From: Niabella insulamsoli
GTDB taxonomy: Bacteria > Bacteroidota > Bacteroidia > Chitinophagales > Chitinophagaceae
Assembly (NCBI RefSeq): GCF_039652435.2
Contig: NZ_CP190246.1
Coordinates: forward strand, 2,976,001 to 3,040,000
Length of the DNA: 64,000 bases
Reading direction: 5' to 3'
The notes beneath the pieces are model-generated. The model worked only from the letters and a program-made list of their open reading frames with translations, did no database searches and was not told the origin of the DNA. The position numbers and the translations under genes were made by a program. Shown piece by piece: positions 35,615 to 44,701 of this stretch. Within the stretch, counting starts at the first letter, position 1. Each line of letters begins with the position of its first letter.

Positions 35615-38428
35615 TTAAAGCGACAACTTAATTCCTACAATAACTGCTTTAGGCAATGGCGATGCGCCGAAGTCAATGCCCCGCATCAACGGACTGGAAG
35701 AGGAAACCACTTCTGCATCGAGGCCGCTGTAAGAGGTAAGTGTAAAAAGATTCTCACCCGTTATCTTAACCTGCAGGCCCTTGATGAAAGACGCGGTCGG
35801 CTTCAAAGGCACATCATATCCTAAACTTAAAAATTTCAGTCTTGTGTAACTGCCGTCTTCCACCCAGAGGCTGGACGCCGCACCGTTGTAGGATGGGTCG
35901 CCATAAGCTGCGCGGCTCAACATCCCGTTGCCGGGCGCAGCTTCCGACTTCCATCTATTGGCCACTTCAGGCGACTGATTGGAATAGTCGCTCATCAAAT
36001 GCAGCCGCTGTTTAAAGCTGTTATAGATTTCCTGTCCGTAAGCATACGCGAAGCGGGCGCTCAGCGAAAGCCGCTTATAATGCAGCTGAGATCCGAATCC
36101 TCCATAATATTTCGGCAACAGACTGCCGATCACCTGCTGGTCGCGCTCGTTGATTTTTCCGTCTTTATTCAGGTCGTCGATAATGTAGTCGCCCGCCATA
36201 TAATTGGTACCATCGGCTTTTTTGAGATTAACATCGGCTGCCGAACTGAAAACACCGGTTATCTTATAACCATAGAAAGAGCCTACGCTTACGGATGGCG
36301 CGGCGATACCATTTATATTTCCAAAGCTGTTGATTATATCGCCGTTACTTAACGAAGAAACTTCATTATCAAGGGTGGTCAGGTTGGCGAAAACACTCCA
36401 GGAAACCTGCTTTTTCTCAATCAATTTTGCGTTCAGCTGAAATTCAAATCCTTTTGAAATAATGGACCCGTTATTTTCTAAGGAAGGGTTTAGGCCTAAC
36501 TCGATCGGATACTCCCTCAATGTAATGAGGTTATCCGTTACGCGGCGGTAAATGCCCCCGTCCAGTTCAAGGCGGTTATTAAAAAAACGCATTCTTAAGC
36601 CGGCGTCTAAAGCGTTCGTCACTTCGGGCTTAATGTCTTCGTTGGCTATATTGCCAAGATAAACGCCGCCGTAACCAAAGTAGTTGACAGCATAATAAAG
36701 ATTTTCATGATAAAATCCTCTCAGATCGTTGTTGCCTGTTCTCCCCCACCCTGCTCTTGCCGTCAACGAAGTGGCATTTCCGTGTTCCAACAAATCAAGA
36801 TAAACCTTTGCGCCGCCATATAAACCCCATCTTCCATTTTGCCCGAAGTTGGACGACCCTTCGGCGTTTACATTAGCCGAAACATAGATGCGATCGAGGA
36901 CATCAACATTTCCAGAAAAATAAAAGCGGCTGAGGTTTGACGTGAACTTAACGTTGGACGCACTGTCCACAACTCCTTGTTGCAAGGTTTCGTAGTCGTC
37001 CGTTCCGGCATTCACTTTTCTTGCATAAAGCGCTTTATCTTCAAAGGTTTCTACCCAGGCGCCCAATTGCGTAGCATACGTGCTGCGCGAGCCCCATTGT
37101 CCATTCTTCATTAAAAAGCTATTCCAGATCAAAGTAAACTCGCTGGAGTTTCGGTTGGCATTTTGGCGGATGCGATACTCGTCGTTAACAATGCCCAACG
37201 CCGGCCTGTATTGGCTTTCGCGAAGATTATAGTAACTCACTGAGAGCGCAGAATTGAGAGATAAGGATTTACGGGCTTTCCATTTAGCAGAGATAATCCC
37301 GTCCACCCTGTTTTCTTCATTGCTATTCTTCATATTATTGACCAACGCCCAGGGATTGCTCTTTCCCAATGCATCAACATTGGCAACTAACTTTGTTTCT
37401 TCACCACTGTCGTTATATGCAAATCTTCCAAGAAACGGAGCCTTGGTCACCGCGGTATATAAAGGATGAATACCCCAGTCGTTGCCCTGCTCAAAATATT
37501 GAGAGCCGGTGTTCGCATAGCTGAGGTTATTAGTAATTTCAAAAGTGGGCGATAATTTATAATCAAGATTGAACCGCATGGTGGTTCTCCCAAAATGAGC
37601 ATTGTCGATAGTTTCCTGCTTCCCGGTGTATCCTACGCTAAACATATAATTCGCGTCGCCAAATCCTCCTTTCAATTTTATGTGGTAATCGTTGTAGCGT
37701 GCAGGGCGGGTAATCATATCCACCCAGTCGGTATTTTTATTGTAGGCCGGAAGCGAAGCGTCAAAAATCGGATTATTGGCAATTTCGCTTTCTGTACTTC
37801 CGTTCTCACTTAAGTATTGCTTCAAATATTCTTTAAACGAAGCCGCCGACATGCGGTCGACGTCGTAGTTGGCACGCATAAAGCCAGTGTTGGCGGTAAA
37901 CTCAATCTTTGTGCCACCAAACTCCCCGCGATCTGTTGTCAGAAATATCGCCCCATTTGCACCCCGGCCGCCGATAGCCGAAAGCTCATCGGCATTTTTT
38001 AAAATCGCCAGCGACTTAATATCATTCAGATTTAAAAAGCCAAAACGCGTAGACTCATACTGTGATAAAAATGGCCTGAATTGCCGGGCATATTTAATGG
38101 GAACGCCGTCCACATAAATCTGGGGCGAAGCGTTCATGTTGATCGTATTGACGCCCCTGATCATTAAGAGTGGCGCCGCGCCAATGGCGCCGGATTCGGT
38201 AACACTCACGCCTGGGGCGCCGGGCAGCAATTCGGCAAAAGACAGCCCGTCGCTTTGCGACGGCAAAGGAGTCACCGATACCGAATCGATAATCCCTATA
38301 CGTTCTATACCGATTACGTTCGCCGAATCAGGGCCCGGCCGTTGTGCTTTTGCCGGAGCAGCGCCGATCAACAACAGCATCCCGAAGGCCCATTTCATCG
38401 CTTTTATGTATTTCAAATTTTGTTTCAT
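35615..38428 (-). CDS. SusC-family TonB-dependent transporter, short form without N-terminal domain
   Basis: A 937-residue outer-membrane transporter. After the signal peptide (about 1-28) comes only a short linker before the plug domain (DGLSFAELLPGAPGVSVTES, LLMIRGVNTINMNASPQIYVDGVPI, SLAILKNADELSAIGGRGANGAIFLTTDRG); the CarboxypepD_reg-like domain and the VVVVGYG box of typical SusC proteins are missing. The barrel is complete and ends VIVGIKLSL. The reading frame is intact, so this is a short variant, not a fragment. Encoded between its SusD and a fasciclin lipoprotein. Confidence 0.92.
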   Translation of the reverse strand: MKQNLKYIKAMKWAFGMLLLIGAAPAKAQRPGPDSANVIGIERIGIIDSVSVTPLPSQSDGLSFAELLPGAPGVSVTESGAIGAAPLLMIRGVNTINMNASPQIYVDGVPIKYARQFRPFLSQYESTRFGFLNLNDIKSLAILKNADELSAIGGRGANGAIFLTTDRGEFGGTKIEFTANTGFMRANYDVDRMSAASFKEYLKQYLSENGSTESEIANNPIFDASLPAYNKNTDWVDMITRPARYNDYHIKLKGGFGDANYMFSVGYTGKQETIDNAHFGRTTMRFNLDYKLSPTFEITNNLSYANTGSQYFEQGNDWGIHPLYTAVTKAPFLGRFAYNDSGEETKLVANVDALGKSNPWALVNNMKNSNEENRVDGIISAKWKARKSLSLNSALSVSYYNLRESQYRPALGIVNDEYRIRQNANRNSSEFTLIWNSFLMKNGQWGSRSTYATQLGAWVETFEDKALYARKVNAGTDDYETLQQGVVDSASNVKFTSNLSRFYFSGNVDVLDRIYVSANVNAEGSSNFGQNGRWGLYGGAKVYLDLLEHGNATSLTARAGWGRTGNNDLRGFYHENLYYAVNYFGYGGVYLGNIANEDIKPEVTNALDAGLRMRFFNNRLELDGGIYRRVTDNLITLREYPIELGLNPSLENNGSIISKGFEFQLNAKLIEKKQVSWSVFANLTTLDNEVSSLSNGDIINSFGNINGIAAPSVSVGSFYGYKITGVFSSAADVNLKKADGTNYMAGDYIIDDLNKDGKINERDQQVIGSLLPKYYGGFGSQLHYKRLSLSARFAYAYGQEIYNSFKQRLHLMSDYSNQSPEVANRWKSEAAPGNGMLSRAAYGDPSYNGAASSLWVEDGSYTRLKFLSLGYDVPLKPTASFIKGLQVKITGENLFTLTSYSGLDAEVVSSSSPLMRGIDFGASPLPKAVIVGIKLSL

Positions 38429-38441
38429 TTCAACGGTTTAA

Positions 38442-39875
38442 TTATTCAACTATAGGAATCAGCTCCAGCATATCCATTAAAAGGTCACAGCAATAAGAGG
38501 GAGCAGGGTTGCTACCAAAGCCGGCAAACGCAAAGTAGAGCGCCACGTCCGAACGTTCGGCAACTTCAATTTCGCCACAATAATTATAAGAGAGGTAGTT
38601 CCATTCTTCGAAAAATCCATCGCGCGATGCCATGTTTACCTGCTCTTCGACAATGTTATTATTGTAGATCACAATATACTTGCCCCTGGTGGCGGCTCCG
38701 CGGTGCAACATGCGAATGCGATAGCGGCCTACGGGCACATCAGGTATGGTCATCCAGAAATAATCGCCCACCTGCGTGGCGTTGAATGCGACAATTTTGC
38801 CTTCTTTGTTTTGATGATAACTCTGCGTGCCGGTGTTGAGCGTAATTGTAGCAGGCGATTGCGTAAACACATTCTGTGCGCCATAAGGGCTTCCGGGCGG
38901 GTAAAGATTAAATCGGATGGTCGCCGGCGGCGCTTCGACAATAGAGAGCAAAGTATCCACGGAGTGGTAAATGCCGTTGCTTGACACCCGATCAATCCCA
39001 TAGCTGCGCTCCTGGTTAAAAGGGAAAATTTCGTTGATAAAATATTTTCCAAAAGCATCAACAGAAAAACTCAGTGCTTCCTTGGTGTATAAAGAGTAAA
39101 AGCGCTTTCCAGCCAGCAGGTTGAGGAAATAGCTTGAATCGGGAATGATATGATACTTTACCCAATCGTTGAGATTGGGTATATTTTCTTTGGCAAAACC
39201 GGAGCGTTGCAATGCGGCGTCGGTTTCGATCAGCAATGTGATCATGCTGTCTTTCAAATAGCTCGTGTAGCCGGTTTCGTCAAACAATGCCAACATCGTT
39301 TCGTATTTCCCGCTTGCCTTTAGCGTCTCATAAACCGTTTTCACCGGCGGCCGCAGCACGTTATTAATCACATTAATATAACCATTGGTAAGCTCGATGT
39401 TGTTCTCAACAATTTGCGCGGCATTATTCAGGTTGACTGCATCGTACGATTCGGAAAGGTCGGCAATCAGGTACTTATTATTATACACCGTCGGCACAGG
39501 CAGCGGGCCAAATTCAAACTCGTTGGTATTCACTTTTTCGTTCAACAAATGGTACTGCACATAATTCAGCCAAAAGTCGGGGCTTTGGTCTGCAATGCGC
39601 GCCACCGCCGTGCCTTCTGCAGACAGTTCATTGAAAAGCTGCTGAAACGCCTGGTTATTGGGAATAAAAAGCGTGTAGGATCCTGCTGTTTTAAACAGGC
39701 TTCTCTTGCCGGTATATTCGATCAACTCTTTAAATATGCTGAGGTCTTCGCGCGTATCGATATAATCCATAATCTGGATCTCATCAGTGCTGTCGTAACG
39801 CGCCCCCGACATATCACGTTTGCAGGAAAAGCCTGCCACCATCAACATCACCAGAACAACAGAAAGCTTTTTCAT
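38442..39875 (-). CDS. Fasciclin-domain lipoprotein (FAS1 x2 + C-terminal beta domain)
   Basis: A 477-residue lipoprotein with lipobox GFSC (Cys18). Two FAS1 domains are suggested by FKTAGSYTLFIPNNQAFQQLF with TNGYINVINNVLRPP, and by a second unit ending SSNGIYHSVDTLLSIVE (about residues 40-180 and 185-312). The rest (about 315-477) is a beta-rich domain (TITLNTGTQSYHQ, GDYFWMTIPDVPVGRYRIRMLHRG) that resembles a carbohydrate-binding sandwich. Located directly upstream of a SusC gene, as surface glycan-binding proteins often are in such loci. It is the second of two such genes in the operon. Confidence 0.78.
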   Translation of the reverse strand: MKKLSVVLVMLMVAGFSCKRDMSGARYDSTDEIQIMDYIDTREDLSIFKELIEYTGKRSLFKTAGSYTLFIPNNQAFQQLFNELSAEGTAVARIADQSPDFWLNYVQYHLLNEKVNTNEFEFGPLPVPTVYNNKYLIADLSESYDAVNLNNAAQIVENNIELTNGYINVINNVLRPPVKTVYETLKASGKYETMLALFDETGYTSYLKDSMITLLIETDAALQRSGFAKENIPNLNDWVKYHIIPDSSYFLNLLAGKRFYSLYTKEALSFSVDAFGKYFINEIFPFNQERSYGIDRVSSNGIYHSVDTLLSIVEAPPATIRFNLYPPGSPYGAQNVFTQSPATITLNTGTQSYHQNKEGKIVAFNATQVGDYFWMTIPDVPVGRYRIRMLHRGAATRGKYIVIYNNNIVEEQVNMASRDGFFEEWNYLSYNYCGEIEVAERSDVALYFAFAGFGSNPAPSYCCDLLMDMLELIPIVE

Positions 39876-39891
39876 AATTATCTATTTTCGG

Positions 39892-41436
39892 TTATTTGTT
39901 TTTATAGAAGTCTTTTTGCACCAGCTCAGGATTATTCTCTATCTCTGCCCGCTGGTAAGGAAGAAACCAACTTTCAGGATTCAACAGCCGCGCCCTGATA
40001 ACCTGGTAAGAATAGCCCATACTATTATTTGTCGCCGATTTGTTGATCAAAACATTTTGATAGCCGGGCCTGCGCGAAACCCTCACTGCAGCAAACCATT
40101 CTTTCCCCTCAAAACCAAGTTCCGCTTCGCGTTCCATTAAAAGGCGTGTAAAAAACTCCTCGCCTTCGCCGCCTTCACCCGGCGACAACGCAGGGACATT
40201 ACAGTGCTCCCGGATTATATTGATCATGGCTTCCGCGTCCGCGTATCGGTTCAGCATGGCGTAGGCTTCTGCTTTCATGAGCAAAATGTCGCGATAGCGA
40301 TAAAAAATATAGTTGACCAGACGCCGTGTATTATTGGCGCGATAGGCCTGCTGATAAGCTTCCTGGCCCAAAAATTTATAGGATTCCCAACCCGAGCCAT
40401 ACCCGTTGGAAATATCGCCGTTGGTACGAAAAGAGGAAAAGTTTTTATACCGGATGGTATCGGCACTGGTATATTCGGGCAAGACAGGCGGATACAGCAC
40501 TTCCTCAAAAGCATATTTTGCGTTAATGATATTGACCAGGTAACGAGCGCCATCAGAAGAGGAGGTAGCGTAATGAGCAAACCAATTGTAAACCGGCGAG
40601 GCGGGCCCGGTTTGAACGTAATTCATTTCAAAAATACTTTCGCTTGAATTACCGGGATTAAATATACTATACCACTCAAATGGCCCCACCATAGCATCGC
40701 GATAGTCGGCATCCAAAGGCGCACAAAGTTGAAGCATCGCTTCATATTCATTTCGCCACAACTTCACATCAGCCCATATAGCCCGAACTGCATTTTTCGT
40801 GATACGCCCAAACTTCTTATTCACTTCTTCAAAAGTCTGGGGCGCCTGCCTTAACGCCATTTCCAGATCGGACTCAATAAAATCGAGTAACTCGGCTTCG
40901 GTAGAAACCGCTGTAGTCACCTGCTGATTGTCCGACTCGTAGGGTTCTTTAATCAAAGGCACATCTTTGAAAGCTCTCACGAGATAGAAATAATTTAACG
41001 CACGCAAGGCATAGGCTTCGCCCATCATTTCGTTTAATTCTGCTTCCCTAAACGTCGGATCATTTTGCAAAGCAATAGGTGCGTTTTTTATAAAAGCATT
41101 GATCCACCCGATCGAGCGATAAACTGTAGACCAGGACAGCAGTCCGTTTTCGGGATAAATATCATGCGACATGAATTGCGCGTAGCTATTCGTAAACGAA
41201 TTGCCCGGCCCCGGCTCGTATAGCGCAGAGCGAATATCGCCCCAGGCATGAAACGAGTTCAGATTATTTGAAATGGATGTATAAAGCCCTACCAGCGAGG
41301 CATATACCTGGTCACGGTTTTGCCAGAATTCATTATATACCAGATTATCCGGCTGCTCCACTTCCAGAATTTTATTGCAGGAAATGCAAAGCGCCGCAGA
41401 AAGTAAAATCAATTTAATTGTAGCTAAAGTCTTCAT
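39892..41436 (-). CDS. SusD/RagB-family lipoprotein (first pair)
   Basis: A 514-residue lipoprotein with lipobox CISC (Cys20). SusD features: ILEVEQPDNLVYNEFWQNRDQVYASLVGLYT at the start, MMGEAYALRALNYFYLVRAFKDVPLI in the helical core and the C-terminal LLMEREAELGFEGKEWFAAVRVSRR block. It follows its SusC by 23 bases. Substrate unknown. Confidence 0.94.
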   Translation of the reverse strand: MKTLATIKLILLSAALCISCNKILEVEQPDNLVYNEFWQNRDQVYASLVGLYTSISNNLNSFHAWGDIRSALYEPGPGNSFTNSYAQFMSHDIYPENGLLSWSTVYRSIGWINAFIKNAPIALQNDPTFREAELNEMMGEAYALRALNYFYLVRAFKDVPLIKEPYESDNQQVTTAVSTEAELLDFIESDLEMALRQAPQTFEEVNKKFGRITKNAVRAIWADVKLWRNEYEAMLQLCAPLDADYRDAMVGPFEWYSIFNPGNSSESIFEMNYVQTGPASPVYNWFAHYATSSSDGARYLVNIINAKYAFEEVLYPPVLPEYTSADTIRYKNFSSFRTNGDISNGYGSGWESYKFLGQEAYQQAYRANNTRRLVNYIFYRYRDILLMKAEAYAMLNRYADAEAMINIIREHCNVPALSPGEGGEGEEFFTRLLMEREAELGFEGKEWFAAVRVSRRPGYQNVLINKSATNNSMGYSYQVIRARLLNPESWFLPYQRAEIENNPELVQKDFYKNK

Positions 41437-41459
41437 ACTTTATCGTTAAAAAGTAAAAG

Positions 41460-44400
41460 TTAAAAACCCAGGTTAACGCCCACTGTGAACTGTCTTGATG
41501 GCGCTGTGGTGCTGTTATCAATGCCGAACAGGTACACGCTTCCCGTGATCGGCACTTCAGGATCGAGCCCGAGATAATTCGTCCAGGTGTATAAATTATA
41601 AGCGGTCACAAAAAAGCCGAGCTGCTTGATACCGATATTCATTTTGCGCACCAGTTCTTTTGAAGCATTGTAGGTCAAGGAAACGGTTTTCAAACGCAGG
41701 TAGGAACCATCTTCCACCCAACGGGTAGAAGCCGCGCTATTCCAGGAATTGTCGGGCTGCGCTCTCGGAATCGTGGTAACATCTCCCTGGCGTCTCCACC
41801 GCGCCAAGATCGATTTTGACTGATTGTGGGCAAACTGCATTCTTTCCATGGACAACCTGGTAGCGTTGATAATATCATTTCCAGATTGATATTGTAAATT
41901 GAGCGTAAACACCCAGTTCCGGTAGTTAAACGTATTATTCCATCCGCCAAAAAACATGGGGTTCGCATCTCCTATTTGTACGCGATCGAGTTCATTAATC
42001 ACGCCATCACCGTTGACGTCATCATAAATCATATCGCCTCCTTTAAGTTGTCGGCCGGTTACCGATCCAAAGCGCATATATTTTGGCGTGATGCCATCTG
42101 CTTCATAAACGATCGCGCCTGCTTCATCGCGCAGCATAGCATCCTCATCCCGCGCATATACGCCCAATGCATTATATCCATAAAAACCACCGATCACATC
42201 GCCCTCCTGAAGTTTGGAGGTAAAGCCCCATTGGCTTACGCTAAATGCATTGGCATCGAAAAGTTCGGGCAGTTCGAGTAATCGGTTCTTATTACTGGCG
42301 ATATTGAAAAAGGACTTCCAACGCAGCCGCTTTTCATCGCCCTGAAAAATAACCGCTGTAACACCGAGTTCCCATCCGGCGTTGCGCACGCGTCCAAAAT
42401 TGATATACTGAGAACTATAACCCAAAGTGGAAGAAAGCCGTTCCTGTAGCAGCAGGTTTTTGGTAGTGCGCGAGTAAAAATCGAGCTGGCCGGTAATCCG
42501 GCTTTTGAAAAAACTCCAGTCCAGGCCGAGGTTATATTCAGAAGTGCGCTCCTCTCTTATATTTTCACTTGCAAACTTGGAAGGGTAAGTGTAAGTTTCT
42601 CCGAGGTAGCCCGTGCCGGTGCCGTACGCAATATCATACAGGTTATTGAGATTGGGTAGGTTGCCGGTCACACCAAAAGCAAAGCGGGGTTTGAAAATGG
42701 TGATCCATTCAAGCGGCTCGAGGAAGGACTCGCGGCCCATGTCCCAGGCAGCACCAATGGCCGGGAAAATCGAATAAGGATTGTCTTTGCCGTATCTGGA
42801 ATCGCCTTCCGACTTGCCGGTGATGGTAAGAAAGTATCGGTCCTGCAACGCATAATGTCCCTGAAGAAACATACCCAGGTATTTTCGTACGCCATACGAA
42901 CCCGAGGCGCCGGAAATAATAGCAGCAGCATCGGCCGATTTCAACTCTGGCGAAGCCCCGTTATAATACTCCAGTTCAGTAGAGTTGTTCCTGTCCAAAT
43001 TATAAGTTACCACACCGGTAAATGTCAGTCGCTGCTTATCGTTTGCGATCGCCGACCAGGTAAGCCGGTTATTGTTATTGATCATAAGCTGATAACCTTC
43101 GGTTTGCAAGCCGGCATTATAAAGCGCTTCTCCGGGAATAGCATCGGTGGCGTAACCCGGCAGGAAATACTCATCTGCCGATTCTCTAAAGTCAGTTGAC
43201 ACCTGCACCCTGAAATCCAGGTTGGCTCTTATTTTATAATCGAGTGAGGTCGAAGCCATAAAACGATTGGCTCTTGTGAAATACGTAGTATAGTCAATTA
43301 TCGCCAGCGGATTATATCTCGAATGGGAGGAAATATCAATGTTGCGGTCAACAAAATAGTTGAGGCCGTTTTTTGAATACACAGGGAAATAAGCAGGCGT
43401 TTGTCTCGCAAAAAGCATCGGGCTGATTTCTGTCGACGTCAGCGGATGTTCCTGCCCGCGTTTATCGGTAAAGGAATTGGTGTAGTTTACATCAGCCGTA
43501 ACTTTCATTCGGTCCGATACGCGATAATTTAAATTGAACCGCGTGTTAAACCGGTCGTATCCGGTGCCCTTTGTGGTTCCGTACTGATTGGCATAACCCA
43601 AACCCCAGTAATAATTGAGGCGATCGCCACCGCCGCTGAGCGCTGTATTATATTGTTGATACAGGCCTTTTCGAGTAATGACATCCACCCAGTCAGTATT
43701 ATTATTGTAGATCCAGGCGTCTGACCGCGTAAGGTCGCCGCGTATTTCCGGCCGGGCGGTGCCGTCGTCGATCCCGCCGGTTAATTTTTCAATATAGTAG
43801 ATGCGCTGTTCATCACCGGATAACATGGGTATCGTTCCCGGCACTTCGGTCATCGTGAACCTGGAATTGAACTGAAATTGAGCCTTGCCCTTTTTACCTC
43901 GTTTTGTTTGAATAACGATAACACCATTAGCCCCCCTCGACCCATAAAGCGCGGTAGCCGAGGCATCTTTCAAAATATCAATTGACGCGATATCGGATGG
44001 ATCGAGATCACCAATAGGACTAAACCCGAAATCGGTTATACTTGACACCTTATAATTGTTGCCGATAATTTCCGCCCCATCGACGATCCACAGCGGGTCG
44101 TTCATTCCTGAAATACTCGACACACCCCTGATGCGGATACTCGCTGCTGCGCCGGGATCGCCGCTGGCAGCAACCACCTGGATACCGGGCGCCATTCCCT
44201 GTAGCAATTGTTCTACATTCACCACGGGCATCTTATCTGTATTTTCCAGGTCGACAGAAGCCACAGCGCTTGAAAGTTCGCGGCGGTCGATTGATAAAAA
44301 ACCCATATCCGCCTTTTTCTGAACGGCTGCAATTACTTTCACCACATCCATCGAAATACTGTCTTCCTCAAGATAAATGGTGAAGAAACTTTTATCTGCG

Positions 44401-44681
44401 ATCGGCCATTCCTGCGTTTGATAACCTATATTGGAAAAAGCGAGTTTGGCTGCGCCCGCAATTTTAGTTACCTGAAATTTTCCTTCGGCAGAGGTTTTGG
44501 TTCCTTTAAGGGCAAGATCGTTGGCATTTAAAATCATTACAGATACATCTACCAGCGGCTTACCGCCCTTTTTGTCGTAAACCACACCCGCAATAACAGA
44601 TGTATCCTGCGCATGAGATAGGGCGCTAACGAATAACGCGATCACAATCAGGAATTTCTTCTTTACAAAATTATAGTCCAT
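41460..44681 (-). CDS. SusC/RagA-family TonB-dependent transporter (first pair)
   Basis: A 1073-residue full-length SusC: signal peptide (about 1-25), CarboxypepD_reg-like domain (VIAGVVYDKKGGKPLVDVSVMIL, about 29-105), an extra linker, plug domain (VEQLLQGMAPGIQVVAASGDPGAAASIRIRG; LKDASATALYGSRGANGVIVIQTKRGKKG) and a barrel ending FTVGVNLGF. It is second in the 13-gene operon, 20 bases after the fasciclin lipoprotein gene. It imports glycan fragments with the SusD that follows. Confidence 0.95.
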   Translation of the reverse strand: MDYNFVKKKFLIVIALFVSALSHAQDTSVIAGVVYDKKGGKPLVDVSVMILNANDLALKGTKTSAEGKFQVTKIAGAAKLAFSNIGYQTQEWPIADKSFFTIYLEEDSISMDVVKVIAAVQKKADMGFLSIDRRELSSAVASVDLENTDKMPVVNVEQLLQGMAPGIQVVAASGDPGAAASIRIRGVSSISGMNDPLWIVDGAEIIGNNYKVSSITDFGFSPIGDLDPSDIASIDILKDASATALYGSRGANGVIVIQTKRGKKGKAQFQFNSRFTMTEVPGTIPMLSGDEQRIYYIEKLTGGIDDGTARPEIRGDLTRSDAWIYNNNTDWVDVITRKGLYQQYNTALSGGGDRLNYYWGLGYANQYGTTKGTGYDRFNTRFNLNYRVSDRMKVTADVNYTNSFTDKRGQEHPLTSTEISPMLFARQTPAYFPVYSKNGLNYFVDRNIDISSHSRYNPLAIIDYTTYFTRANRFMASTSLDYKIRANLDFRVQVSTDFRESADEYFLPGYATDAIPGEALYNAGLQTEGYQLMINNNNRLTWSAIANDKQRLTFTGVVTYNLDRNNSTELEYYNGASPELKSADAAAIISGASGSYGVRKYLGMFLQGHYALQDRYFLTITGKSEGDSRYGKDNPYSIFPAIGAAWDMGRESFLEPLEWITIFKPRFAFGVTGNLPNLNNLYDIAYGTGTGYLGETYTYPSKFASENIREERTSEYNLGLDWSFFKSRITGQLDFYSRTTKNLLLQERLSSTLGYSSQYINFGRVRNAGWELGVTAVIFQGDEKRLRWKSFFNIASNKNRLLELPELFDANAFSVSQWGFTSKLQEGDVIGGFYGYNALGVYARDEDAMLRDEAGAIVYEADGITPKYMRFGSVTGRQLKGGDMIYDDVNGDGVINELDRVQIGDANPMFFGGWNNTFNYRNWVFTLNLQYQSGNDIINATRLSMERMQFAHNQSKSILARWRRQGDVTTIPRAQPDNSWNSAASTRWVEDGSYLRLKTVSLTYNASKELVRKMNIGIKQLGFFVTAYNLYTWTNYLGLDPEVPITGSVYLFGIDNSTTAPSRQFTVGVNLGF

Positions 44682-44701
44682 GATTCTGGATGTGATTTAG
44701 T

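Noticed and set aside
39414..39998. A 194-codon plus-strand frame across two fasciclin/SusD genes
   Set aside because: Antisense shadow crossing two well-supported genes.
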